From contig CAKPCB010000005.1 in NCBI GenBank assembly GCA_934141245.1, positions 1 to 64,000 on the forward strand: 64,000 nucleotides of DNA. The letters run 5' to 3'. The position numbers and the translations under genes were made by a program. Origin of the DNA: an uncultured Bacilli bacterium (GTDB lineage Bacteria > Bacillota_I > Bacilli_A > RF39 > UBA660). The notes under the pieces are model-generated. The model had not been told where the DNA came from and made no database searches. It saw nothing but the letters and a program-made list of their open reading frames with translations. Below, piece by piece: positions 34,984 through 45,209 of the stretch. The first letter of the stretch is position 1; each line of letters begins with the position of its first letter.

Positions 34984-36369
34984 TTAGCGTTTTTTAAATA
35001 AACCCTTTTTATTTTTTGTTTTTGTTAAAACATATGGTTTTTCATCCTCAGCATTTGGTTTTGTTAATAATATTCCTGAATATTCACCAGCAAAGATTCT
35101 AAATAAGGCGCTGCTTATACATTCGTCAAAAACAGTTTTTAAACTTCTTGCTCCACTCTTTTTAGCAATAGCCAAATCAGCAATATAATCAATGAAATCA
35201 TCGTTAAATTCAAATTGTACTTGAAGCATCTCAAACAACTTTTTGTATGTATTTAATGGACTAAAATCAGAATTTTTTAATATTTTAATTATATCTTCTT
35301 TTTGCAATGGATTCATTGCTATGGTTTTCGAAAATCTACCAATTAATTCACGCATTATTCCGTATTTCATGAAATTTTCTGTAGTAAGTTTTTTATAATC
35401 ATCTCCATCTATTATTCCTGTAAATGCACCTACACCGACAATAGTCAATCTTGAAGTATCAAATTGCTTATTATCAAAATAAAACAATGTACCGTCTAAT
35501 AATTTTAGTAAAGATCTTTGAACTCCCAATCTTGACACATGAGATTGATTATCTCCCGATTTCTCTGCTAGCTTATCAAATTCATCAATTACTAATATGC
35601 CCTTCTCAGCCAATTTCATATTACCATTAGCGGCCAAACACAAATCTTCAAGCATATCGGTTATTTTGCGGCCTTGATATCCAGTTTCTGATAGAGATGT
35701 TGCATCTTCAATAACAATTGGAATGTTATATAACTTTGAAATCCTCTTTAAAATTTCTGTTTTTCCCGTTCCTGTTGAACCATATATTAATATATTTTCT
35801 TTTAATTTAGCTATTAAATCAATATCTAAATCCGAATCAACCACTTTTTGGTTTTTAAATAATGCAGTAAGGATTTGCATTATCTGTTCATCTTGTGAAA
35901 TTATAGTTTTTTTAATAGAAGCATACATAGTAGAAATATCAGTTATTTTTTCAAATTCCCCTTCATCAAATTCCGATTTAACTTTAAAATTCTCGTTCTC
36001 TAAAAAGTTTATTAAATTATTATTGGCTAATTGAATTAATTTATCATCTTCTTTAATATAGTATTTAGCAGTTCTAGAAAGTTTATTCTGCCTAATTTCA
36101 ACAAAATCTACTGAATTTTCATTTTCTTGTATAGCTCCAGCTAAATTATCAGTTAAAAAAACTAAATCTCCTCCATTTGCATTTTCATTAATTGAGCTTG
36201 CATAACTACCTGTGTTGCTACCACTTATAATATTATATTTCGCATTATAACTTGAATTTGTAAAACTGATGGCTGTAGTGTAATCAATAAATTCAAATAT
36301 TTCCCATTTTTTTAACTGATATGTAATATATTTCTTTTTAAAAAGAAATCCTATACTTAAATTTGCCAT
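34984..36369 (-). CDS. ClpX-like AAA+ ATPase with unusual N-terminus
   Basis: 461 aa. Residues about 165-440 match the ClpX AAA+ module: GSTGTGKTE (Walker A), EDATSLSETGYQGRKITDML (ClpX pore-1 region), ILVIDEFDKLA (Walker B), VQRSLLKLLDGT, VGVGAFTGI, ELIGRF (sensor/arginine region) and GARSLKTVFDE (sensor 2). The four-Cys zinc finger of ClpX is absent, replaced by about 160 residues of unknown beta-rich sequence. The stretch that should hold the ClpP-binding IGF loop is short and lacks it, so it probably unfolds or remodels proteins without ClpP. Confidence 0.85.
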   Translation of the reverse strand: MANLSIGFLFKKKYITYQLKKWEIFEFIDYTTAISFTNSSYNAKYNIISGSNTGSYASSINENANGGDLVFLTDNLAGAIQENENSVDFVEIRQNKLSRTAKYYIKEDDKLIQLANNNLINFLENENFKVKSEFDEGEFEKITDISTMYASIKKTIISQDEQIMQILTALFKNQKVVDSDLDIDLIAKLKENILIYGSTGTGKTEILKRISKLYNIPIVIEDATSLSETGYQGRKITDMLEDLCLAANGNMKLAEKGILVIDEFDKLAEKSGDNQSHVSRLGVQRSLLKLLDGTLFYFDNKQFDTSRLTIVGVGAFTGIIDGDDYKKLTTENFMKYGIMRELIGRFSKTIAMNPLQKEDIIKILKNSDFSPLNTYKKLFEMLQVQFEFNDDFIDYIADLAIAKKSGARSLKTVFDECISSALFRIFAGEYSGILLTKPNAEDEKPYVLTKTKNKKGLFKKR

Positions 36370-36441
36370 AATAATCCCCCTAAACTACATTATATACTAG
36401 CATATAAACTTATTTTTTAAAAGTATTTTCCAATAATAACA

Positions 36442-38046
36442 CTATAGAATTTGTAATTCCAATCTGTGATTGTTAAAATGATAAAACTTATTACATATTT
36501 CATTTATTTTATCGTTATGTGTTGCAATTATTAATGTCTTATTTTTAAAATACTTTAGTATAAAATTAACAACGATTTCTTCAGTGTGTTTATCTAAATT
36601 TGAAGTTGGTTCATCTAATATATAAATACTTTTATTCATAAGATAGCTTCTTAAAATATTTATTCGTCTTTTCTGACCAGTTGATAATTTTAACCCTTTT
36701 TCACCAACCACAGTGTATATTCCATCTTCAAACATTAAAATTTCATCTAATTCTAATTCTTTTAAATAGTTTACTATTTCGTTGTCTGATATTTTTTTAT
36801 CTAAACATAAGTTATCTTTTATTGACATATTAAACAATTCTATTTCTTGACTAACAATTCCAATATCTAACCTAACATCTTTTATATCATAATTATCTAT
36901 ACTAATAGTTCCTTTATATGAATTTATATTTCCTAATATAAGATTTATTACAGATGTTTTCCCTTGTCCAGATTTACCAGTAATTGAAATTTTATCATTT
37001 CTATTTATTGTTAAATCATCAACTATTATATTAAACTTTGATTCTTTATACTTTAAGTCTATATTTTTTAATTCAATTTTATCAAAAGTATTAAGAAGAC
37101 TTCTTTCATCAACTTTATTAAACAACTGAACAACCTTTTTTCTTAATGCATTTAGTTCAAAACAGCTCACAATGGTTCCAGACAATTCATCAAAAATGAA
37201 TCCCATTTCTAAATAAAGAGATATATAAAATGTAATTACTCCTAGCGTATCTATTCCATTAGAAAGATCATAAATACTTTTTATAATCGCTAAAGCAAAA
37301 GGAATAACTATTAAAATATTTCTAATTATTTCTTCCAATGAATAACATTTTATATATTTATTTTGCCTTTTATAGCACTCTGTTCCTTCTCTTTGTATTA
37401 TTTTTTCAAAATATTTATCATTGTTCAATGCTTTTACTGTTCTAATATTACTAATAAAATCTTGATACATTGAGGAATATTCGTATTCTTTATCATATAA
37501 TTCTTCAACATATTTGTTGGATTTTTTTAAAATATATATGCTTATTAACACGCATAAAACACTTAAAATCAATGAAATTATAAATAAGATTTTGGATTGA
37601 TTAAATACAGTATAAAAGAAAAATGAAAATGATAGTATTATTCCAATATATTCGGTACTTATTATTTTTTTAACAAGATTAGATATTTTTTCAATTATGC
37701 TTTCTAAATAACCTGTTTGATATTTTGATAATGTTTCAACTGGCACTCTTGTTAATTTCTTATAATACTCTAAATATTGGACATTAGAATATTCATACAA
37801 ATAATTATGCATTATTTTTCTTTCTAAATATAATATAAATGCTCTAGCAGTTTTAGAACTAATAAAAATAGTCGCAACTATTATTGCTTTTTCTACTGTA
37901 AATGGTAATGTTAAGAAAAGAGTAAATGTATAAGGTATAATATAATAAATAAAATCCAAAAGTGCTTCCATAAATAAACATAGTGCTACTTTTTTCTTAT
38001 TTAATAGTTTAAATATAAAATTAATATTATTATTTTGTTTTTTCAT
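36442..38046 (-). CDS. ABC transporter, fused membrane and ATPase domains
   Basis: 534 aa half-transporter of the exporter type. Residues 1-300 hold about six membrane helices; about 325-534 is the nucleotide-binding domain, with GKSGQGKTS (Walker A), LSTGQKRRINILRS (signature), YILDEPTSNLD (Walker B) and ATHND (H-loop). There is no N-terminal C39 peptidase domain. It probably works as a homodimer exporting a peptide or lipid. A possible 49-aa hydrophobic peptide gene lies 15 nt upstream. Confidence 0.88.
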   Translation of the reverse strand: MKKQNNNINFIFKLLNKKKVALCLFMEALLDFIYYIIPYTFTLFLTLPFTVEKAIIVATIFISSKTARAFILYLERKIMHNYLYEYSNVQYLEYYKKLTRVPVETLSKYQTGYLESIIEKISNLVKKIISTEYIGIILSFSFFFYTVFNQSKILFIISLILSVLCVLISIYILKKSNKYVEELYDKEYEYSSMYQDFISNIRTVKALNNDKYFEKIIQREGTECYKRQNKYIKCYSLEEIIRNILIVIPFALAIIKSIYDLSNGIDTLGVITFYISLYLEMGFIFDELSGTIVSCFELNALRKKVVQLFNKVDERSLLNTFDKIELKNIDLKYKESKFNIIVDDLTINRNDKISITGKSGQGKTSVINLILGNINSYKGTISIDNYDIKDVRLDIGIVSQEIELFNMSIKDNLCLDKKISDNEIVNYLKELELDEILMFEDGIYTVVGEKGLKLSTGQKRRINILRSYLMNKSIYILDEPTSNLDKHTEEIVVNFILKYFKNKTLIIATHNDKINEICNKFYHFNNHRLELQIL

Positions 38047-38061
38047 AACTTTTAGTTCTTT

Positions 38062-38211
38062 TTATCCATCACTTATTTTAATTTTTAAATCATCTTGTTC
38101 AGCTTTTATTGATAGTATTTTTGATACTACAAGACCTATGATAATTGCTGCAAATATTCCAATTATTTGTATACTGTTACTTAGTAATTCAATTATATCT
38201 TTATAACACAC
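38062..38211 (-). CDS. Possible 49-aa membrane peptide upstream of the ABC exporter
   Basis: A frame from GTG 38211 to TAA 38062-38064 encodes a peptide with one membrane helix (IIGIFAAIIIGLVVSKIL) and a charged tail. It ends 15 nt before the ABC transporter gene on the same strand. AGGA lies far upstream, separated from the GTG by a 16-nt (AT)n run, so initiation is doubtful. It could be an exported peptide, a subunit, or a remnant. The rest of this 347-bp gap (38212-38393) has only the AT run and AT-rich DNA. Confidence 0.35.
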   Translation of the reverse strand: MCYKDIIELLSNSIQIIGIFAAIIIGLVVSKILSIKAEQDDLKIKISDG

Positions 38212-38393
38212 ATATATATATATATATTTCCTAACAAAAAAAGAAGCATTCTATTGAATGATACAAAATCTATTTTAATTATAGCATATTTGAACAATAA
38301 ATCCTATTATAATTAAGCAAATTTATGTTTTTTATAAAAATAATAGAAATATGTGCAATAATATTACTAAATTACTTATTTATGGGGGATAAT

Positions 38394-39989
38394 ATGGAAA
38401 AATTAGATGAAATAAGAAAATCATTAAACTTTTATATTTGCTCTAATGAATTAAAGAATAAAATTATTGATGGACCAAATAATTATAGTGTAGCAGATCA
38501 CTTATTTGGTAGTATGATATTAGCAACTGCTATTGATTCTGAATTTAAGGAAACAAGTGATTTATCAAAAATATATAGAATGTTACTTCTTTCTGAATTT
38601 AGTATTTCATATCATAATTATGATTTTGAAAATTTAAAATTAAGAAATCAATATGCTAGTGAAATAGTAGAATCAAGAGATATAAATACTGAAAATGGTA
38701 AATTAGTATTTAAGTATAAAATGCTAGACCTTTTATTAACTAAATTAATTAAAGAGAAAGAAAATAACACTTCACAATCAGAATTAATTAAAGAAGGAAG
38801 TACTATTATATCTTCACTATGTAGTAAACAACCTTCTGAATGTGAAGAAATATTTAGATTTTATTATTTAAACTTTAGATTAAAAAATAAGGTAAGAACT
38901 GGATGGGATAGTAAACATTGGAATGTTAAATCAGACCGAATTGAAACAATATCTGAACATGTAATTGGAACTATAAGTTTAGCAATGGTATTAAATTCTG
39001 AATTTGAATATAATTTTGATACTGATAAAGAATTAAAAATGTTAGTTATACATGAAACTGGAGAAACACTGATTGGTGATATTACACCATTTGATGGAAT
39101 AACTCCAGAAAAGAAAAAAGAAATTGAACATCAAGCTATGAGAAACGCTTTAGGTAATCTAAAAGAAAAAGATAGTTTATTAGCTCTATTATATGAATTT
39201 GATGAACAAGAAACACCAGAAGCAAAATGTTCACATTATTGTGATAAAATTGAAGCTGATTTACAAGCAAAGATTTACCAAGATAAAGGAATGCACCACT
39301 CATTAGATGATCAAAAAAATAATGTTGTTTTTAATAGTTCAAGAGTTCAACAAATGGTAAAAGATGGTGCAAAAGATGCATTTGATATATGGTATGAATG
39401 GGATAAAACTATATATGCGGGTGATAATCAATTTTCCGAATTTTCTAATATATTAAAAATTGCTAGAACAAATAATTTACTATATTTAGATAAAGTAGTA
39501 AAAGAAAGAATAAATCTTACAGATGAAGAACATTCATTTTTATCACAAGAATTAACTGATACTATTAAAAGGTTATACAAAGATGATAATGTAGATTCTG
39601 TTTATTTAACAAATTATCAAGATTCAAAGCATAGTAAAGGGACATTAAATATAGTAGTTTTATTAGAATCAGGAGTAGATTATTATCCTTATGATAGATT
39701 AATGGATAAATTAAATTTTAAAATAGCGGAAAGTAATAAGACTGGGGTCAATGTTGTATTTGATTATGATTATGAAAATAGATATTCAACAACCGCTATG
39801 AATCCTAGTGAAGTTCATAGAGTTGAGCAACTTGTAGAATCTAAAATATTGTTTGATAAAACTGGAGAACTAAGTAGAGTTCAAGAAGTAATGAAAAAAT
39901 ATGGTCATTTATATGGGCTTTATTTGGTTGATTATGTTCCACCGGTAGATGAAGCAATATCACGTCAATTGTTTAAAACAAGTAAATAA
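38394..39989 (+). CDS. HD-domain hydrolase with nucleotidyltransferase-like tail
   Basis: 531 aa from ATG 38394 after GGGGGATAAT. The central part (about 180-330) is an HD-type hydrolase like YfbR/HD_3 proteins: DRIETISEHVIGTISLAM and VIHETGETLIGDI supply the metal-binding His/Asp set. An N-terminal HD-like copy may be degenerate (NNYSVADHLFGSM). The C-terminal 150 residues (VDSVYLTNYQDS, ESKILFDKTGELSRV) resemble a nucleotidyltransferase fold. It could act on nucleotides, but the substrate is not known. Neighbours are unrelated or mobile. Confidence 0.7.
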   Translation: MEKLDEIRKSLNFYICSNELKNKIIDGPNNYSVADHLFGSMILATAIDSEFKETSDLSKIYRMLLLSEFSISYHNYDFENLKLRNQYASEIVESRDINTENGKLVFKYKMLDLLLTKLIKEKENNTSQSELIKEGSTIISSLCSKQPSECEEIFRFYYLNFRLKNKVRTGWDSKHWNVKSDRIETISEHVIGTISLAMVLNSEFEYNFDTDKELKMLVIHETGETLIGDITPFDGITPEKKKEIEHQAMRNALGNLKEKDSLLALLYEFDEQETPEAKCSHYCDKIEADLQAKIYQDKGMHHSLDDQKNNVVFNSSRVQQMVKDGAKDAFDIWYEWDKTIYAGDNQFSEFSNILKIARTNNLLYLDKVVKERINLTDEEHSFLSQELTDTIKRLYKDDNVDSVYLTNYQDSKHSKGTLNIVVLLESGVDYYPYDRLMDKLNFKIAESNKTGVNVVFDYDYENRYSTTAMNPSEVHRVEQLVESKILFDKTGELSRVQEVMKKYGHLYGLYLVDYVPPVDEAISRQLFKTSK

Positions 39990-40004
39990 AAGATGGCAAT
40001 GAGG

Positions 40005-41382
<1,378 letters not shown>

Positions 41383-41400
41383 ATACCGTATTATTTTAAA

Positions 41401-41520
41401 ACATTAGATATAATAAATTTTGATTATAAAATAAATACCAATATTACTATTGGTACAGGTACAAAACAAGGAAAAGTCCATATTGATAAATTAGTAATAA
41501 CTTTATCATTAGGACTTTAA
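41401..41520 (+). pseudogene. 3' fragment of a lost gene
   Basis: An open frame on the plus strand reads TLDIINFDYKINTNI, then TGTKQGKVHIDKLVITLSLGL, and stops at TAA 41518-41520. There is no start or ribosome site; the 5' part would lie in the recombinase remnant. It looks like the tail of a gene cut by insertion or deletion. The family is unknown. Confidence 0.35.
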
Positions 41521-41555
41521 AATAGTATATTTCAAATTAAAATAATAATTGTTGA

Positions 41556-41579
41556 AAAAACGCAAAAAATTGCGTTTTT
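41556..41579. terminator. Bidirectional terminator
   Basis: AAAAACGCA and TGCGTTTTT pair around AAAAAT, with A and T runs on both sides, so it works on either strand. It closes the operon on the minus strand (41582-44157). Confidence 0.85.
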
Positions 41580-41581
41580 AA

Positions 41582-43066
41582 TTATTTTTTAAAATTATTA
41601 TTTTGATTTATAGTTTGCTCTAATAACATTCTATATTCGCTACTATCAAATAATTGGGGTTGCGCTAATTGTCCAAACTTACTTTGATAATATCTAACTA
41701 CTTGATTAAAAGTTCCTCTAGCATTATCACTTGCATATTGTTGCACGAAAGAAGTAAGTTGCCTTTGTTTATATTCGCTCATTAAATCAGTTCTATCATA
41801 GCCAGCAAAAACATTAAATTGTTCCCAAGAATATGCCATACCATTAGGATTATATATTGGGCAGAAGTTTGTATTAGTAATACCTTGGTTAATATTCTTA
41901 TTATATACACCTTGAATTAAGTGAGGACAAAAAACACTACTTCCATTGCCAGTATTTTTCCATAGTGGCATAGGAATATCAACACTTCCGTCTCTATGAG
42001 GCATACAAGATAAATATTCTTTTGGTATTTTAATTAGAAATACTGAATTAAAGTCTTCTAATTGAGAGTATGACTGCATTATACTTTCTAAACCTTGTTT
42101 TTTAATATCTTCGTCACTAATTGGGGCTAACGTTGAATGTAGACTTAATGATGTATCACCCTCTAATATCAAACCATTATTGAAAATATCTTCTAAAGTT
42201 TCCGGACTTTGATTTGCCGTTCCGTGAAGAAAATATGCGTATTCAATATTATTTTGTTTAACACCAATTTGATTTGTAAAATTCTTATCTTGTATTTCAT
42301 TTAAAAGATTTTCTGATATTTGTGGGTTAGTTTTTGAAACTGATTCAACTAGTCCTTTAACAAAATTTATTATTTGTTGTTTTCTAGTTTCTAATAACTC
42401 AATGCCCTTATCATCAAGTTTAGAGTAATGTTTTGTTTTGCTTAAAGTATAAACCTCATTCATTAAACTAGCAAACGAATTAAATTTTCCATTAGTAAGT
42501 TTATCAAACTCTTGCTCAAACTGATTATTGTTATTTAGATATTGATTTGCCAATTTATCAGCACCAAAAATAATCTTCATAACTCGCATTGTATTTTTAA
42601 CAAAATATAAATAGTCTTCTTCTTCGCCTAACTGACATTGTTCAATGTCTTCTGCAAATAATTGAGTAGTTGCCTCATCAATTCCAGTGTATATGCTTTG
42701 ACCATTTCCTTGATACTGATGGCCAAAGAAATATTGATTTCCATCTTTCATTTGACTCAAGCCGTGTAAAACCTCGTGAGTAATTTGAATATTTGTTATT
42801 TGTGGGTTATTTAAAGCAAAAGCCTCATCAATATATATTTCTTTTGAACCATCTTGGAATGGCCAACAAGTCATATTTGACCCTCTAATTTGTCTTACTG
42901 GAGCATAAAATAAACTAAATCTTTTGCTCACATTTTGTTCTAAATTATTTACCAACACTAGATTTCTAAAATATTCCCAAGCCATTCTTTTTTTGCTATT
43001 TATTACATCTAACGATTGTTGTTTTCTATGTTTTTGTAATTCTGTATATTGTTCTTGTAGTGTCAT
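41582..43066 (-). CDS. HExxH protein with possible ADP-ribosyltransferase-like C-terminus
   Basis: 494 aa. ITHEVLHGLSQMKDG (near residues 97-111) is an HExxH zinc motif, with GIDEATTQLFAED about 35 residues later as a likely third ligand. The C-terminal part starts with YFLHGTANQSPETLEDIF, then NNGLI and LHST, a pattern reminiscent of ART/PARP-like folds. Neither activity is proven and a catalytic Glu is not obvious. No signal peptide. The ATG follows TAGGAGGTAATTT. It is the last gene of an operon with a histidine phosphatase and a HIT protein. Confidence 0.6.
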   Translation of the reverse strand: MTLQEQYTELQKHRKQQSLDVINSKKRMAWEYFRNLVLVNNLEQNVSKRFSLFYAPVRQIRGSNMTCWPFQDGSKEIYIDEAFALNNPQITNIQITHEVLHGLSQMKDGNQYFFGHQYQGNGQSIYTGIDEATTQLFAEDIEQCQLGEEEDYLYFVKNTMRVMKIIFGADKLANQYLNNNNQFEQEFDKLTNGKFNSFASLMNEVYTLSKTKHYSKLDDKGIELLETRKQQIINFVKGLVESVSKTNPQISENLLNEIQDKNFTNQIGVKQNNIEYAYFLHGTANQSPETLEDIFNNGLILEGDTSLSLHSTLAPISDEDIKKQGLESIMQSYSQLEDFNSVFLIKIPKEYLSCMPHRDGSVDIPMPLWKNTGNGSSVFCPHLIQGVYNKNINQGITNTNFCPIYNPNGMAYSWEQFNVFAGYDRTDLMSEYKQRQLTSFVQQYASDNARGTFNQVVRYYQSKFGQLAQPQLFDSSEYRMLLEQTINQNNNFKK

Positions 43067-43081
43067 AAATTACCTCCTAAA

Positions 43082-43714
43082 TTATCTGATATTATTTATT
43101 GATATTAGCATATTATTATCATCAAACTCTAGTTTAAATAGTTCAGGACATTTCCAGTCTCCGTCAAACACTAATTTCTTATTAAAGTATATTTCTATCA
43201 ATTTTGTATCTTCATTTAAAACTACATCACACCATTTTGATAGTAGAGTTGAAATAGCCGTTCCGTGTGACACAATGGCAATTTGTTTATTAGGATGTTC
43301 GCTTAATACATCCATTATTCCGTTATACATTCTTTCACAAACTTCATTAGCACTTTCACCATTATCAAGTTTATAATTCCAGTCTCTAAATTGGTCTTCA
43401 AAAAAAGTTTTTGGTAATTCGGACATATCATTGACACCAAATCTTCTTTCACCAAATCTTTCATCAACATTTAGCAAGATATTATTTCTATCTGAAATAT
43501 ATTTTGCCGTACACATTGCTCTTACATAATGAGATGAGTAAAGTACATCAATGTTTTGCAATTCATCACGTCTACTCATTTCTTCTGCTAGTCTTTCGCC
43601 ATCAACACTTAGCATATTCTTTTCATTTCTGATTTGTTCTAGTTCATTAGCATTATAGTTTCCCAATAATTTTCTAAAAGGTTGAGAATGTCTCAATATA
43701 TATATAGTTGTCAT
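43082..43714 (-). CDS. Histidine phosphatase family protein
   Basis: 210 aa, phosphoglycerate-mutase-like fold. The phosphate-binding RHSQ (IYILRHSQPF) holds the catalytic His; YSSHYVRAMCTA, ERRFGVND and IAIVSHGTAIS supply the second Arg and His. These enzymes dephosphorylate sugars, nucleotides or proteins. Its ATG overlaps the upstream HIT gene stop by 1 nt and it ends 15 nt before the HExxH gene, so the three are co-translated. The substrate is unknown. Confidence 0.9.
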   Translation of the reverse strand: MTTIYILRHSQPFRKLLGNYNANELEQIRNEKNMLSVDGERLAEEMSRRDELQNIDVLYSSHYVRAMCTAKYISDRNNILLNVDERFGERRFGVNDMSELPKTFFEDQFRDWNYKLDNGESANEVCERMYNGIMDVLSEHPNKQIAIVSHGTAISTLLSKWCDVVLNEDTKLIEIYFNKKLVFDGDWKCPELFKLEFDDNNMLISINNIR

Positions 43715-44157
43715 TATAAATTTCCTCCAATATTAAATTCTTGTTTCATCATCTCATAAATTTTCAATCGTTCTTCTTTTGTAAAAATATCTTTTTGACA
43801 TTTAAATTTACTTAAAGCCCATTTCCAAAAGTTATGGCCAAAATGTTTGTCCTTATATACCTTACCAAACAATTTTAATTCATTTTTATATCGTGACACA
43901 AAGTGATAGTGTACGTGTGATTTCTCATTATTTCTATAAGCATTATTCATTAAACAAGCAAAGTTAAACATAGTTGTACCAAATACTTTCTTACAAACTC
44001 TTTCAAGTTCTTTTTCTAGTTTTCCTAATTCATCCCAAGCCTCTGGTGTTAATTCACTTAAAGATTCTTTATCATTTCCCATAATACAATAACCAACAAA
44101 TTCTTGACACCAATCACCAAAAATCACATCCCAATTTTTGCCTTTGTATAGTTCCAT
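43714..44157 (-). CDS. HIT-like nucleotide-binding protein
   Basis: 147 aa. SHVHYHFVSRY matches the histidine triad (His-x-His-x-His) that contacts the alpha-phosphate of a nucleotide, and NNAYRNNEKSHVH fits the family. HIT proteins hydrolyse or transfer nucleotidyl groups. The distal part is helical (KKEERLKIYEMM-like). It is the first gene of the three-gene operon; the promoter lies in the 576-bp gap upstream. Confidence 0.8.
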   Translation of the reverse strand: MELYKGKNWDVIFGDWCQEFVGYCIMGNDKESLSELTPEAWDELGKLEKELERVCKKVFGTTMFNFACLMNNAYRNNEKSHVHYHFVSRYKNELKLFGKVYKDKHFGHNFWKWALSKFKCQKDIFTKEERLKIYEMMKQEFNIGGNL

Positions 44158-44733
44158 TGTTTCACCTTAATTATAATTATACCATTAATTCAATATTTTT
44201 TGTTAAATTATGCTAATAAAAAATTAAATATATCAGTCAATAGAGTTTTATCTATCAAAGTATCTATTTTAAATATTCTAGTGTTTACAATAGTTCACAA
44301 AGATTTTATAAAACATATTTGGCGTAATTTATTCAATATTTTATCCTTATTGACTTAAAATAAATGAATGATACAATATAGTAGAATATGAAATAATTAG
44401 GTGCAAATACCTCCATTAAGGGTACTAATTTTATAATAATTCATATTCAACCAATTCCCCGATGTTATAATTTTTATGGTCGTAAGATGGACTATAAATC
44501 AGTAAAATAATGTCTTGATTTTAGCCGAAAATTGCAATTTTTACTATCTAAAAAGTGTGTACGATTGTTATACACCCCTTATTTTATAAGAAACAAAAGT
44601 TAACGATTGTATAACAACATTTTAAAATGTAAACACTTATATTTTTACTAAACCTTTATGAAATAAGGGAAAACTCACTACTGGTGAGTTGTTTGTAAAC
44701 AGGTTTATCCTGCTTTATATAGAGTATTAAATT
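44158..44733. other. 576-bp region without a supported gene
   Basis: No ORF of credible size or ribosome site was seen. It holds several short inverted repeats: GTGTGTACGATTGTTATACAC at about 44555-44575, AACTCAC...GTGAGTT near 44671-44690, and a related AACGATTGTATAACA at about 44602. The first two could form hairpins. It could contain the HIT-operon promoter, an untranslated RNA or a replication or transfer site. Nothing known was recognised. Confidence 0.4.
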
Positions 44734-44883
44734 ATGATCAAAGATTTTAAAAAAACACTTGTTTTAATGGTCGAAGTTATGGCCATAAATTATATTGTTT
44801 TTAATAATTTTATGTCCGATAGTTTTATTAGATTTATAGCTATATCACTAGTTATTTTTTTATGGGCTGTAAAAAATAAATAA
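44734..44883 (+). CDS. Possible 49-aa membrane protein
   Basis: ATG 44734 to TAA 44881-44883, with a basic start (MIKDFKK) and two hydrophobic stretches (LVLMVEVMAINYIVF; FIAISLVIFLWAV) that could form a membrane hairpin. No clear ribosome site precedes it. It lies upstream of the SHOCT-like gene and the recombinase, so it may be a small mobile-element gene. Confidence 0.4.
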   Translation: MIKDFKKTLVLMVEVMAINYIVFNNFMSDSFIRFIAISLVIFLWAVKNK

Positions 44884-44972
44884 GCGCGTTATAATTTTTA
44901 AAGAAGTTTAAGGAAAGTTGGTGCTTAACTATGAAATGAATTGTTTAAGAATTTAAAGGGGGTAATAAAATT

Positions 44973-45158
44973 ATGATGAAAGAAAGTGATAAACATTATG
45001 AATATTTAAGAGCTTATATAGCTGAGCTTGCTATGTTAGAATTTATAAAAGATAATAACTTAATTAATGATATTGAATACAAAAAGATTAAAAATAAAAT
45101 TGAAAATGAATATGCAAAACGTAATAAATTAAACAATTCTAATTATGGTTTTGCATAA
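44973..45158 (+). CDS. SHOCT-like small protein next to the recombinase
   Basis: 61 aa after AAAGGGGGTAATAAAATT (ATG 44973 or 44976). The core ELAMLEFIKDNNLINDIEYK resembles the SHOCT motif (helix-loop-helix with conserved Leu/Glu/Tyr) found in short proteins upstream of large serine recombinases in Firmicutes mobile elements. Probably cytoplasmic. It lies 51 nt before the recombinase. Confidence 0.65.
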   Translation: MMKESDKHYEYLRAYIAELAMLEFIKDNNLINDIEYKKIKNKIENEYAKRNKLNNSNYGFA

Positions 45159-45209
45159 TAAAAATATTATTTGAAATATGCTATTATTCAACAATTAGGA
45201 AAGGAATAA

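Noticed and set aside
38212..38240. AT microsatellite as a phase-variation switch
   Set aside because: Changing the repeat number does not alter the frame of the downstream GTG frame, so only spacing could change; kept as a weak idea within the ABC finding.
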